Source: Streptomyces sp. SAI-127 (GTDB lineage: Bacteria; Actinomycetota; Actinomycetes; Streptomycetales; Streptomycetaceae). From it: a stretch of DNA of 64,000 nt. Positions within the stretch are counted from its first letter, which is position 1. Every line of letters starts with the position of its first letter. Location: contig NZ_JARXYJ010000001.1 in assembly GCF_029894425.1 (NCBI RefSeq), positions 9,630,501 to 9,694,500 of the forward strand, in the 5' to 3' direction. The translations under genes and the position numbers were made by a program. The notes beneath the pieces are model-generated. The model was not told the origin of the DNA. It made no database searches and saw nothing but the letters and a program-made list of their open reading frames with translations. Positions 1 through 8,733 of this stretch are shown here, piece by piece.

Positions 1-396
1 GCCGTCGAACTGCTGCGGCGCCCCAACCCGTGCGTGATGGCGACCCTCCGCTCCGACGGAACGCCGGTGTCGACCCCCACCTGGTACCTCTGGGAGGACG
101 GCCGTGTCCTGATCAACCTGGACGAGGGCAGGATCCGGCTGAAGCACCTGCGCCGCGACCCGCGCGTCACGCTCACCGTCCTGGACGGCGACAACTGGTA
201 CACGCACGTCACGCTCATCGGCCGCGTGATCGAGACGTACGAGGACGAGGGCCTCGTCGACATCGACCGCCTCTCCACCCACTACGGCGGCCGTGCCTAC
301 CCGAACCGGGTCCGGACCCGCTTCAGCGCCCGGATCGAGGTCGAGCGCTGGCACGGCTGGGGCGAGATGAAGGACAGTGACCAGGCTTCCGGCTGA
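1..396 (+). CDS. PPOX-class (pyridoxamine-phosphate-oxidase-like) protein, 5' partial
   Basis: The frame is open from the first base, so the true start lies before the window; the ATG at 37 is internal. The protein has the split-barrel look of the PPOX/F420-binding family: a start like ELLRRPNPCVMATLRSDGTP, then STPTWYLWEDGRVLINLDEG, then strand-rich sequence with RRDPRVTLTVLD. Members bind FMN or F420 and reduce small substrates. The visible 131 codons are close to the usual 130-150, so little is missing. Family is clear; cofactor and substrate are not. Confidence 0.85.
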   Translation, partial: AVELLRRPNPCVMATLRSDGTPVSTPTWYLWEDGRVLINLDEGRIRLKHLRRDPRVTLTVLDGDNWYTHVTLIGRVIETYEDEGLVDIDRLSTHYGGRAYPNRVRTRFSARIEVERWHGWGEMKDSDQASG

Positions 397-437
397 GGAG
401 AGGACCGGCCAACGGCGGCCGGGAATTCTCACCAGCC

Positions 438-1232
438 TCAGACGGCGCTGCTCAGTGGATGGCTGAACCCCTGGCCGGAGATGAGGCGGGCGCCCTCGGC
501 GAGCTCCGTGGCGAAGCGCTCGACGGCCTCGTAGGGGAAGCGGTGGCTGGGGCCGCTCAGGGAGAGGGAGGCGACGACCTTGCCGGTGCGGCCGGTCACC
601 GGCACCGCCACGGCGGTGAGCCCCTCGTCCCACTCGCTGCTGCTGACGGCGTAGCCGCGCTCGGCCGCCTCCGTGGCCCAGGCCCGCAGCCGCTCGACAT
701 GGGCCTCGCCCTGTGGTGAGGCGGCGGCGACCCGGCTCAGGAACACCTCGGAGGCGTCCCGCAGCAGGATCTTCGAGGAGGCGCCGGCCCACAGCGGCTG
801 TTCGTCGCCGACGTCGACGACATGGCGCAGCGGGTGCGGACTCTCCTCGTGGGCGACGCAGATGCGGTGGACGCCCCGGGCGACGAAGAGATTGACGGTC
901 TCGCCGAGCCGGTCCGCGAGATCGCGCATGACCTTCCGGGTCTCCTGCGGCACCTCCCACTGGCTGCGCGCGAGATAGGCCCAGCGCCACAGCGCGGGAC
1001 CCGCGGTGTAGCCGGACGGGTGCGAGCCCAGCAGGCCGGTCTCCTCCAGGGTCTGCACCAGACGCAGCGCGGTCGTCTTGGCGAGCCCAGTCGACTCGGT
1101 GATCTCCCGCAGGCTGATCACGGGCCGGTCCTCGGTGAGCAGGGTGAGGATGTCGAAGGCCCGCCGCACACTGCGCACCCCGCCCGCCTGCTGATCGGCG
1201 TCACCCCCCGCCCGCGACTGTCCCTCACTCAC
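438..1232 (-). CDS. IclR-family transcriptional regulator
   Basis: An N-terminal winged HTH (RSVRRAFDILTLL, then LREITESTGLAKTTALRLVQ) is followed by an IclR effector domain (LADRLGETVNLFVARG, ending in SLSGPSHRF). The frame is open to 1376, but I chose the GTG at 1232: GGGAGG lies 7 bases before it and the upstream residues are low-complexity. That gives 264 aa, typical for the family. It is divergent from a 3-dehydroshikimate dehydratase-like gene, and two palindromes lie between them. IclR proteins of the PcaR/PobR type control aromatic-acid catabolism, so a protocatechuate or quinate pathway ligand is a reasonable inference. Confidence 0.9.
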   Translation of the reverse strand: MSEGQSRAGGDADQQAGGVRSVRRAFDILTLLTEDRPVISLREITESTGLAKTTALRLVQTLEETGLLGSHPSGYTAGPALWRWAYLARSQWEVPQETRKVMRDLADRLGETVNLFVARGVHRICVAHEESPHPLRHVVDVGDEQPLWAGASSKILLRDASEVFLSRVAAASPQGEAHVERLRAWATEAAERGYAVSSSEWDEGLTAVAVPVTGRTGKVVASLSLSGPSHRFPYEAVERFATELAEGARLISGQGFSHPLSSAV

Positions 1233-1289
1233 CCGCTGCCTCCCCGTACGTTCCCCGCGGCCCTCGGCCGATGCTGCTCCCGACCGTAG

Positions 1290-1366
1290 TCCGCTGTGCG
1301 GACCAGGGAAACCTGGGCCCTTGCTCGAGGAGCCTACGCCCCCTACTCTGACCGCACAGCGGATCA
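1290..1366. promoter_or_regulatory. Paired palindromes, probable IclR operators
   Basis: Box 1 at 1290-1302 is the dyad TCCGC-TGT-GCGGA. Box 2 at 1349-1366 is TGACCGCACAGCGGATCA with the same CCGC-N3-GCGG core. The centres are 61 bp apart, about six helical turns, so two dimers could sit on one face. They lie between the divergent IclR gene and the dehydratase gene, which makes the IclR protein the natural ligand (inference). Confidence 0.65.
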
Positions 1367-1420
1367 ATAGGACCATCTAGTGGTCAGCTGGGAGTCCCAG
1401 TGACGGCCTCGGGAGCGAGT

Positions 1421-3208
1421 ATGCGTAAGTCCATCGCCACCGTCTGCCTCAGCGGCACCCTCACCGAGAAGCTGACGGCCGCCTCACGGGCCGGCTTCGA
1501 CGGCGTCGAGATCTTCGAGAACGACCTCCTGGCGAGCCCGCTCGCCCCCGAGGAGATCGCCGCCCGTACAGCCGACCTCGGTCTGGGTATCGACCTCTAC
1601 CAGCCGATGCGGGACATCGAGGCGGTCCCGGAAGAGATCTTCGCCCGCAACCTCAGGCGCGCCCGGCACAAGTTCGAGCTGATGCGCAGGCTCGGCGCCG
1701 ACACCGTCCTCGTCTGCTCCAGCATCGCCCCCCAGGCCGTGGACGACGACGCCCTCGCGGCCGAGCAGCTGAGCCGACTCGCCGACTTGGCCCAGGAGTT
1801 CGGCATCAAGGTGGCCTACGAGGCACTCGCGTGGGGGCGGCACGTCAGCACGTACGGCCACGCCTGGCGGATCGTCGAAGCCGCAGACCATCCTGCGCTC
1901 GGCACCTGCCTGGACAGTTTTCACATCCTCTCCCGGGCTTCTGGACCCGAGGACCTCAAAGGCATCGCGGACATCCCCGGCGACAAGATCTTCTTCCTCC
2001 AGCTCGCCGACGCCCCGCTGATGGCCATGGACGTCCTCCAGTGGAGCCGCCACTACCGTTGCTTCCCCGGCCAGGGCGGCTTCGACGTGGCCGGACTTCT
2101 CCGCCACGTCCTGAACGCGGGATACGACGGCCCCCTTTCACTGGAGGTCTTCAACGACGTCTTCCGCCAGGCGGACGCGGGCCGCACCGCGCTGGACGGG
2201 CTGCGCTCCCTGCTCGCCCTCGAGGAGAACGCCGGCGTCTCCCCGCTCCCGGCCCCGGTGATCCCCTCCGGCGTCGCCTTCGCGGAACTCGCCACCAGCG
2301 ACCCGGAACCCGTCGGTGAACTCCTCACCGCCCTCGGCTTCACCCGCACCGCCCGCCATCACGGCAAGCCGGTCGACCTCTGGGAGCAGGGCGGAGCCCG
2401 CATCCTGGTCAACACGGGTGCCGCCGGTCGCCGTACGGACACCACCCTGGCCGCCGTAGGCCTGGAGACGGCGGATCCGGCAGCCTCCGCCCGCCGCGCG
2501 GAAGCCCTGCTCGCGCCCGCCCTGCCCAAGCGCCGTGCCGCACAGGACGTTCCGTTGGAGTCGATAGCGGCCCCCGACGGCACCGAAGTCCTCTTCTGTT
2601 CGACCGGCCGCCCCGAACTCCCCAGCTGGACCGACGACTTCACGTACACGGCCGAGAGCGGACCCGGAGAAGCCACCGTCATCGACCACCTCGCGCTGAC
2701 CCAGCCGTGGCACCACTTCGACGAATCGGTGCTCTTCCACCGCACGGTGCTGGGCCTCAGCCCGCACGAGACCGTCGAACTCGCCGACCCCTACGGCCTG
2801 TTCCGCAGCCGAGCCCTGTCCGCCTCGTCCGACGGGCCCCGGCTGGTCCTCAACCTCGCGCCCGCTCCGGAGGAGGGCGGCGAAACCCGCGCCCGGCACG
2901 TGGCGTTCGCCGTCGGCGACATCGTCGCCGCGGTGCGCCGCTTCCGGGCGGCCGGGGCCGGGCTGCTGCGCGTCCCGGCGAACTACTACGACGACCTCGA
3001 GGCGCGATTCGAGTTCGCGGAGGGCGAGTTGGAGACCTACCGCGAACTGGGCATCCTCTACGACCGTGACGAGCGGGGCGGCGAGTTCCGGCACTGCTAC
3101 ACCGAGACGGTCGGCCACGTCTTCTTCGAGTTCGTGCAGCGGACCGGCGGCTATGCGGGGTTCGGCGCGGCGAACGCGCCCATCCGGTTGGCCGCCCAGC
3201 GAAGGTAG
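1421..3208 (+). CDS. quiC: Bifunctional sugar-isomerase-type / HPPD-like protein, probable 3-dehydroshikimate dehydratase
   Basis: Residues about 1-260 are a xylose-isomerase-like TIM barrel with the four metal ligands of AsbF/QuiC dehydratases in order: Glu in YEALAWG, Asp in CLDSFHI, Gln in FLQLADAP, Glu in LSLEVFND. Residues about 280-595 are a tandem VOC domain like 4-hydroxyphenylpyruvate dioxygenase, keeping His in DHLALT, His in ARHVAFAV and Glu in FFEFVQ. Fused QuiC proteins turn 3-dehydroshikimate into protocatechuate; the role of the second domain is unclear. ATG 1421 has GGGAG 5 bases upstream; GTG 1400 also has GGGAG. Probably controlled by the divergent IclR protein. Confidence 0.82.
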   Translation: MRKSIATVCLSGTLTEKLTAASRAGFDGVEIFENDLLASPLAPEEIAARTADLGLGIDLYQPMRDIEAVPEEIFARNLRRARHKFELMRRLGADTVLVCSSIAPQAVDDDALAAEQLSRLADLAQEFGIKVAYEALAWGRHVSTYGHAWRIVEAADHPALGTCLDSFHILSRASGPEDLKGIADIPGDKIFFLQLADAPLMAMDVLQWSRHYRCFPGQGGFDVAGLLRHVLNAGYDGPLSLEVFNDVFRQADAGRTALDGLRSLLALEENAGVSPLPAPVIPSGVAFAELATSDPEPVGELLTALGFTRTARHHGKPVDLWEQGGARILVNTGAAGRRTDTTLAAVGLETADPAASARRAEALLAPALPKRRAAQDVPLESIAAPDGTEVLFCSTGRPELPSWTDDFTYTAESGPGEATVIDHLALTQPWHHFDESVLFHRTVLGLSPHETVELADPYGLFRSRALSASSDGPRLVLNLAPAPEEGGETRARHVAFAVGDIVAAVRRFRAAGAGLLRVPANYYDDLEARFEFAEGELETYRELGILYDRDERGGEFRHCYTETVGHVFFEFVQRTGGYAGFGAANAPIRLAAQRR

Positions 3209-3260
3209 GAGTTCGGAAACTGCCCGCGGAGGTGGGCCGCAGGTGTGTCATCATCCGCCG

Positions 3261-4166
3261 ATGACCTCCGAAACGATCACCGCGGACGCGGCAGGCACCT
3301 GGACACTCGGCGATCTCACCGTCAACCGCATCGGCTTCGGCGCGATGCGGCTGACGGGCAGCGCGGCTTTCCACTTCGGGACCCCGAGCGACCGGCAGCG
3401 GTCGATCGCCGTGCTGCGCAGGGCGATCGAGCTCGGCGTGAACCACATCGACACGGCCGCCTTCTACTTCTCCTCGCTGCGCTCCGCCAACGAGATCATC
3501 AACAGCGCGCTGTCCCCGTACCCCGACGACCTCATCATCGCCGCAAAGGTCGGGCCCTTCCGGGACTACGCGGGCGAGTGGGGCACCTCGGCCCGACCGG
3601 AGGACCTGCGCGGTCACGTCGAGGAGAACCTCCGCCAGCTCGGCCGCGACCAGCTCGACCTGGTGTATCTCCGCCGGATGCGCCAGGAGTCGATCGCCGA
3701 GCACTTCGGGGCCCTCGCCGAACTGCGCGACAAGGGCCTGATCCGGCACCTCGGCATCTCCGACGTCGAGCCCCGGCACCTCGCCGAGGCGCAGGCCATC
3801 GCGCCGGTGGTGTCCGTGCAGAACCGTTTCGGGCTCGACTCCCGCAACCGGGCCACCGACGACATGGTGCGGATCTGCGGCGAACAGGGCATCGCCTTCG
3901 TGCCGTTCTTCGCGATCGCCGGGGACGCCGGAGCCGAGGGCGCCACCACCGCCCACGACCAGGCGGTGCTCGCCGTCGCACGGGCGCACGACGCGACCCC
4001 CGCCCAGGTCCGGCTCGCCTGGACCCTCGCCCAGGGCCCGCACGTCCTGGCGATCCCCGGCACCGGCAACCCCGACCATCTCACCGAGAACATCGCGGCA
4101 GGCGCGCTGAGGCTCACCGACGACGAGCTGGACGTCCTGAACGCACTGCATCAGAAAGCCGGTTGA
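3261..4166 (+). CDS. Aldo/keto reductase family oxidoreductase
   Basis: An NADPH-dependent (beta/alpha)8 reductase. Visible are RIGFGAMRLTG near the start, HIDTAAFY (catalytic Asp and Tyr), the catalytic Lys in IIAAKVGPF, RQLGRDQLDLVYL, IRHLGISDV, and the C-terminal AIPGTGNPDHL that binds the cofactor phosphate. The usual catalytic His region reads VYLRRM rather than the common LHR, as in other actinobacterial paralogues. 301 aa is slightly short for the family. The frame is open from 3066, but ATG 3261 begins the family-typical N-terminus. Substrate unknown. Confidence 0.88.
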   Translation: MTSETITADAAGTWTLGDLTVNRIGFGAMRLTGSAAFHFGTPSDRQRSIAVLRRAIELGVNHIDTAAFYFSSLRSANEIINSALSPYPDDLIIAAKVGPFRDYAGEWGTSARPEDLRGHVEENLRQLGRDQLDLVYLRRMRQESIAEHFGALAELRDKGLIRHLGISDVEPRHLAEAQAIAPVVSVQNRFGLDSRNRATDDMVRICGEQGIAFVPFFAIAGDAGAEGATTAHDQAVLAVARAHDATPAQVRLAWTLAQGPHVLAIPGTGNPDHLTENIAAGALRLTDDELDVLNALHQKAG

Positions 4167-4170
4167 GAGA

Positions 4171-4626
4171 TCAGACGGCCCACACGCCGTCCTGCATGAC
4201 GTGCCGCCCGCGCATCTCGTGCTGTCCGTTGAGGGCCTGCACGGTGCGCGGGCGCACCTGGAAGAAGGCGTAGGAGGCGCTGTCGCGGCGTGGGTCCCAG
4301 CCCGTCTTCGCCATGAAGAGGTCGATCGCCGCGGCCCGCACGTCCTCCCCGCCGTAGGTACGCACATCCCCGTCGATGAGCACGACGTCCTGGGTGTCCC
4401 CGAACGCCAGCCGGGTGCGCCCGCCGTCGCGCAGATTGCGGCCCGTGGGATTGGTGATCCGCGTGGACAGCCAGACGGACTCGCCGTCCCAGACGAACCA
4501 CAGCGCGACCAGACAGGGCAGCCCGTCGGCGTCCGCCGAGGCCACCCAGATGTCCGTCTCCCGCTCCAGCCTGGTCAGTACGTCGCGCTTGCGCTGTTCG
4601 AGGGTGCGGCTCTCGGTGATCGTCAT
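4171..4626 (-). CDS. Pyridoxamine 5'-phosphate oxidase family protein
   Basis: 151 aa with a PPOX split-barrel: TRLERETDIWVASADADGLP, LVALWFVWDGESVWLST, TGRNLRDGGRTRLAFGDTQD, and a final RPRTVQALNGQHEMRGRHVM. It probably binds FMN or F420; reaction unknown. It is convergent with the aldo/keto reductase, with four bases between the stops. Its upstream side is the 1.2-kb repeat region, so its promoter must lie in or next to the first repeat array. It is not close enough to the PPOX protein at the window start to be a tandem duplicate. Confidence 0.82.
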   Translation of the reverse strand: MTITESRTLEQRKRDVLTRLERETDIWVASADADGLPCLVALWFVWDGESVWLSTRITNPTGRNLRDGGRTRLAFGDTQDVVLIDGDVRTYGGEDVRAAAIDLFMAKTGWDPRRDSASYAFFQVRPRTVQALNGQHEMRGRHVMQDGVWAV

Positions 4627-4783
4627 GGCCGGGACGCTACCGGCCGCCTCACCCCGGCGCCTCGGTCCGGGGCCCTACGACCGCCGACCACCCTCACCGG
4701 CAGCGCTGCAGTCACCGTCCCCGCACTCGGACTCGGACTCGCTCGAGCGGGGACCCACCGGTCAGCGCCCCGTCCGCCGTGGC

Positions 4784-5185
4784 GGGCTCCTGCGCTGTGC
4801 GGCTGGGCGTGCCGGTGCCGTCTGGGCTGACTGGGCACATCGGCCGTCATGGGCTTCTCCGCTGTGCGGCTGGGCGCGCCGGTGCCGTCTGAGCTGACTG
4901 GGCACGCCGGCCGTCATGGGCTTCTCCGCTGTGCGGCTGGGCGCGCCGGTGCCGTCTGAGCTGATGGGGCGCGCCGACCGCTATGGGCTCCTGCGCTGTG
5001 CGCCTGGGCGTACCGGTCCCGTCTGGGCTGATGGGGCGCGCCGGCCGTCATGGGCTCCTGCGCTGTGCGCCTGGGCGTACTACCAGTCGCGTCTGAGCTG
5101 ACCGGGCACGCCGGCTGTCACGGGGCTTCTCCGCCGTGCGGCTGCGGGCACCGGGCCCCGCCCGCCTCAGCCGACCGGGCCCGCT
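4784..5185. repeat. Tandem repeat array A, 67-bp unit, about six copies
   Basis: The landmark GCTGTGCG starts at 4794, 4861, 4928, 4995 and 5062, exactly 67 bp apart; a diverged copy (GCCGTGCG) is at 5133. Each unit contains GCCGGTGCC followed after about 14 bases by GGCACGCCGGC, which could fold as a stem-loop. Because 67 is not a multiple of 3, successive copies change frame, so this is not coding. It lies upstream of the PPOX gene at 4171-4626. Confidence 0.9.
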
Positions 5186-5199
5186 GATCCACAGCCCCG

Positions 5200-5801
5200 A
5201 TCCGTCCCAGGGCACCTCGCCTTGCAGCCGGTCCGGCCTGCTGGCGCCCGTGCCTTGTAGCAGTCTGAGCCGTCGCGGGGCACCTCGCGTTGCAGCCGGT
5301 CGGGTTCGTCGCGGGTGTCTGCGCTTGCAGCCGGTTCGGTCCGTCGGCGCCCGTGCCTTGTAGCAGTCTGAGCCGTCGCTGGGCACCTCGTCTTGTAGCC
5401 GGTCGGGTTCGTCGCGGGGTGTCTGCGCTTGCTGCCGGTCTGGCTCGTCGGCGCCCGTGCCTTGCAGCAGCCCGGTCCGTCGCGGGGCACCTCGCTTTGT
5501 AGCCGGTCGGGTTCGTCGCGGGGTGTCTGCGCTTGCTGCCGGTTCGGCTCGTCGGCGCCCGTGCCTTGCAGCAGCCCGGTCCGTCGCGGGGCACCTCGCG
5601 TTGCAGCCGGTCGGGTTCGTCGCGGGGTGCCTGCGCTTGCTGCCGGTTCGGCTCGTCGGCGCCCGTGCCTTGCAGCAGCCCGAGCCGCCGCAGGGCACCT
5701 CGCTTCACAGCCGGTCCGGTCCGTCCGCGCCCGCGCCATGCCGCAGCCCCAGCCTCCGCAAGGCACCCGCCTCGCAGCAGCCCCGCTCCTCAGCGCAGCC
5801 C
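5200..5801. repeat. Tandem repeat array B, 104-bp unit built from three ~35-bp subunits
   Basis: GGCGCCCGTGCCTTG starts at 5243, 5346, 5450, 5554 and 5658, spaced 103-104 bp. Each unit splits into three related subunits of 34, 35 and 35 bp, starting CTTGCTGCCGGTTC, CTTGCAGCAGCCC and GTTGCAGCCGGTCGG. The right edge, about 5700-5801, holds decayed subunits and runs up to the stop of the dienelactone hydrolase gene. 104 is not a multiple of 3, so the long open frames across it are repeat artefacts. No spacers and no cas genes, so not CRISPR. Confidence 0.9.
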
Positions 5802-6509
5802 CTAGCCCAGCCGCTCGTGCAGGAAGGGCACCGTGCTCTCCCATGCGCGGGTGGCGGACTCGGCGTCGTAGACCGGGCGGCCGTCGTTGAAGAAGGCGTG
5901 GTTCGCCGGGTAGAGGCGCAGGTCCGGGGTGATTCCGGACTGCTCCTGGACGGTCTCGCGCAGAGCGTCGAGGCTCTTCGCCGGGATGCTCTCGTCGAGC
6001 TCGCCGTAGTGGCCCAGGATCTCCGCCTTCAGGCCCGAGAAGTCGGGCAGCTCGCCCTGGATCACGCCGTAGAACGGCACCGCGGCACTCACCCGGGGGT
6101 CGGCCGCCGCGAGGTACAGCACGAATCCGCCGCCCATGCAGAAGCCGACCGCGCCGACGGTGTCCGAGGTGACCTCGTCCAGGGCCAGCAGGTGGTCGAC
6201 CGCGCCGGAGAGCAGCTCCACACCCCGGGAGACCGGGAGGTCCTGCATCATCCGCAGGGCCTCGGCGCTCTCGTGGGCGACATTGCCGCCGTAGAGATCG
6301 GGGGCGAGGGCCACGAAGCCCTCCGCCGCCAGCCGGTCGGCGACGTCGGCGATGTGGTCGGTCAGGCCCCACCACTCCTGGATCACGATGACGCCCGGCC
6401 CGCTCCCGGACGGCGGCAGTGCCAGATAACCGTGCGCGGTGGTGCCGCCGCTCGGGAAGGTGACGTTCTGGCGGGCGGGAGCTCCAGTCGACTTCGGCAG
6501 TTCTGTCAT
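5802..6509 (-). CDS. Dienelactone hydrolase family protein
   Basis: An alpha/beta hydrolase of 235 aa. The nucleophile Cys is in GFCMGGG, the acid in LGHYGELDESIP and the His in YPANHAFF, the Cys-Asp-His triad of dienelactone hydrolases. Early sequence GVIVIQEWWGLTDHI and DLYGG is typical. These enzymes open lactone rings in chlorocatechol or related aromatic degradation, but many Streptomyces copies have unknown substrates. ATG 6509 has AGGAG upstream; the longer frame to 6665 has no family match. Repeat array B begins right after its stop. Confidence 0.9.
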   Translation of the reverse strand: MTELPKSTGAPARQNVTFPSGGTTAHGYLALPPSGSGPGVIVIQEWWGLTDHIADVADRLAAEGFVALAPDLYGGNVAHESAEALRMMQDLPVSRGVELLSGAVDHLLALDEVTSDTVGAVGFCMGGGFVLYLAAADPRVSAAVPFYGVIQGELPDFSGLKAEILGHYGELDESIPAKSLDALRETVQEQSGITPDLRLYPANHAFFNDGRPVYDAESATRAWESTVPFLHERLG

Positions 6510-6709
6510 GGTGCTCGACTCCTGTGCGGCAGTCCGGTGATGGGGCGCCGGAGCCGTGACCCCGGCGGTGATCACCAGCCTGTCACGCGGCGTACGGCCC
6601 ACGCACAGGAGCCCCGGCGACCGGACTGGCGCCGACGACGTTTTACGTATAACCTCTCCCGTCAATCACCTGTCAACCACCCGTCGAGCACCCGTCCCGA
6701 GAGGTTCCG

Positions 6710-7102
6710 ATGAGACGCATCGCCCTGGTCACCCTCGTCGTCGACGACTACGACGAGGCGATCCGCTTCTACACCGAAGCCCTCGGCTTCCGGCTCGTCG
6801 AGGACGCGCCCCGCTCCGACGGCTCCCGCTGGGTCGTCGTACGGCCGGACGAGCGCGAAGGCGGCACCGACCTGCTGCTCGCCCGCGCCAAGGGCGAGGC
6901 TCAGCAGGCCCGGGTGGGTGACCAGACCGGCGGGCGCGTCGGATTCTTCCTGCAGACCGACGATTTCGCCCGCGACCACGCCCGCATGCTCGCCGCGGGC
7001 GTGACCTTCCTGGAGGAGCCGCGCCACGAGCCCTACGGCTCGGTCGCCGTCTTCCAGGACCTCTACGGAAACCGCTGGGACCTGCTCCAGCCCGCCGACT
7101 GA
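6710..7102 (+). CDS. VOC family (glyoxalase/bleomycin-resistance-like) protein
   Basis: A single 130-aa VOC domain: [24 protein letters not shown] at the start, then [22 protein letters not shown] and a final [18 protein letters not shown]. The late Asp-Leu-Tyr-Gly-Asn motif is typical. Members bind a metal and act on small metabolites or sequester antibiotics; the substrate cannot be read here. GAGAGG lies 5 bases before the ATG. It precedes the adenosine deaminase gene by 41 bases on the same strand. Confidence 0.88.
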   Translation: MRRIALVTLVVDDYDEAIRFYTEALGFRLVEDAPRSDGSRWVVVRPDEREGGTDLLLARAKGEAQQARVGDQTGGRVGFFLQTDDFARDHARMLAAGVTFLEEPRHEPYGSVAVFQDLYGNRWDLLQPAD

Positions 7103-7143
7103 CCTTCACGCCACCCTGTTCGAAGTCCGAGGAAGACCCCGCC

Positions 7144-8208
7144 ATGACCGCTACGCGCGTAGACGCCGACCTGATCCGCCGCCTCCCCAAGGCCGTCCTG
7201 CACGACCACCTCGACGGCGGCCTGCGCCCCGCGACCGTGGTGGAGCTCGCGGCGGAGGCCGGTCACACCCTGCCCACCACCGACCCGGACGAGCTCGCCG
7301 CCTGGTACTTCGAGGCCGCCAACTCCGGCGACCTGGTGCGCTACATAGCCACCTTCGAACACACCCTCGCCGTCATGCAGACGCGCGAGGGCCTGCTGCG
7401 CACGGCCGAGGAGTACGTCCTCGACCTGGCCGCCGACGGGGTCGTGTACGGCGAGGTGCGCTACGCCCCCGAGCTGAACACCAACGGCGAACTGACCATG
7501 GCCGAGGTCGTCGAGACGGTCCAGGAGGGCCTGGCCGCCGGTATGGCGAAGGCCGCCGCCGCGGGCACTCCGGTGCGGGTCGGGACGCTGCTGTGCGGGA
7601 TGCGGATGTTCGACCGGGTGCGCGAGGCCGCCGACCTGGCCGTGGCCTTCCGGGACGCCGGTGTCGTCGGCTTCGACATCGCCGGCGCCGAGGACGGCTT
7701 CCCGGCCGCCGACCACCGGGACGCCTTCGAGCACCTGCGCCGCGAGAGCGTGCCGTTCACCATCCACGCCGGTGAGGCCCACGGCCTGCCCAGCATCCAC
7801 CAGGCCGTGCAGGTGTGCGGCGCCCAGCGCCTCGGCCACGGGGTACGGATCACCGAGGACATCGTCGACGGCAAGCTCGGCCGGCTCGCGGGCTGGGTGC
7901 GGGACCACCGGATCGCCCTGGAGATGTGCCCGACCTCCAACCTCCAGACCGGCGCCGCCACCTCGATCGCCGAGCACCCCATCACCGCCCTGAAGGACCT
8001 GGGATTCCGGGTCACCCTCAACACCGACAACCGGCTCGTGTCGGGTACGACGATGACCCGGGAGATGTCCCTGCTGGTGGAGGAGGCCGGCTGGACGGTC
8101 GAGGACCTGCGCACGGTCACGGTGAACGCTCTCAAGAGCGCGTTCATCCCCTTCGACGAGCGCACGGCCCTCATCGAGGACGTCGTCCTGCCGGGCTACG
8201 CGCTCTGA
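7144..8208 (+). CDS. add: Adenosine deaminase
   Basis: 354 aa, usual for the family. It hydrolyses adenosine or deoxyadenosine to the inosine form in purine salvage. Zinc and catalytic motifs are present: [11 protein letters not shown] near the N-terminus, TIHAGE (catalytic Glu), RLGHGVR, MCPTSN and [11 protein letters not shown]. The last motif has TDN where many family members have TDDP, as in several actinobacterial paralogues, so a related purine nucleoside or adenine substrate is possible. GAGGAAG precedes the ATG. The 3' end overlaps the convergent DinB gene by 13 bases. Confidence 0.9.
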   Translation: MTATRVDADLIRRLPKAVLHDHLDGGLRPATVVELAAEAGHTLPTTDPDELAAWYFEAANSGDLVRYIATFEHTLAVMQTREGLLRTAEEYVLDLAADGVVYGEVRYAPELNTNGELTMAEVVETVQEGLAAGMAKAAAAGTPVRVGTLLCGMRMFDRVREAADLAVAFRDAGVVGFDIAGAEDGFPAADHRDAFEHLRRESVPFTIHAGEAHGLPSIHQAVQVCGAQRLGHGVRITEDIVDGKLGRLAGWVRDHRIALEMCPTSNLQTGAATSIAEHPITALKDLGFRVTLNTDNRLVSGTTMTREMSLLVEEAGWTVEDLRTVTVNALKSAFIPFDERTALIEDVVLPGYAL

Positions 8209-8717
8209 TACAGCCCCCGCAGATAGGCGGCCTGTCCGACGTGCTCGTAGTCGTCGGACAGGACGCTGACCAGCCGGACGCCCAGCGTGACCGGCGGATC
8301 CCAGTTCTCGTCCACGACCCGGTCCAGGTCCTCGGCCGTCAGGCCGCGCAGGGCTGCGAGTGTCTGGTCGTGCACGGCGTCGTAGTAGCCGGTCAGCAGG
8401 TCGGCGGAGTCGACCCGCACCTTGGCGACCTGCGCGGAGGTGTGGCCGTACCCGATGTCATGGGGCTTCAGGTCCAGGCCGAAGCGCTTCTCCCAGTCCT
8501 GCGTCAGCCAGACCTGTTCGAGGTCGAAGGCGCCGGCCACGTGGTCGTCCTGGACGCGGGTGAGATGCCAGACCAGCCAGGCGACGGAGTTGGCGTCGGG
8601 GCCGGGGCGACGGTGGAGGTCGTCGACGGTGAGGCCCTCGACGGCCGCGTGGACCTCTTCCTGGATGCGGGTGTACGCGTCGATGAGGATGTCCTTTGCA
8701 TGCATGGTGTCCACCAT
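8196..8717 (-). CDS. DinB-family / DUF664-type protein
   Basis: A four-helix DinB fold: [39 protein letters not shown] (first metal His), and [17 protein letters not shown] (second metal His at the end). Some DinB-like proteins are mycothiol- or bacillithiol-dependent transferases; this one is unassigned. ATG 8705 (GGTGG upstream) is an alternative start that removes four residues. The stop lies inside the end of the adenosine deaminase gene, so the two genes converge with a 13-base overlap. Confidence 0.85.
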   Translation of the reverse strand: MVDTMHAKDILIDAYTRIQEEVHAAVEGLTVDDLHRRPGPDANSVAWLVWHLTRVQDDHVAGAFDLEQVWLTQDWEKRFGLDLKPHDIGYGHTSAQVAKVRVDSADLLTGYYDAVHDQTLAALRGLTAEDLDRVVDENWDPPVTLGVRLVSVLSDDYEHVGQAAYLRGLYQSA

Positions 8718-8733
8718 CGCGCATCGCGCCGCG

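Noticed and set aside
2138..3118. A 326-codon frame antisense to the dehydratase-HPPD gene
   Set aside because: No family-like motifs; the sense strand carries all metal ligands.
5200..5801. CRISPR array
   Set aside because: Units of about 35 bp look suggestive, but there are no unique spacers between constant repeats and no cas genes.
5167..6375. A 402-codon minus-strand frame and several other long frames across the repeat arrays
   Set aside because: Periods of 67 and 104 bp shift the frame at each copy, and all strands stay open because the units lack stops; the part past 5802 is a shadow of the dienelactone hydrolase.
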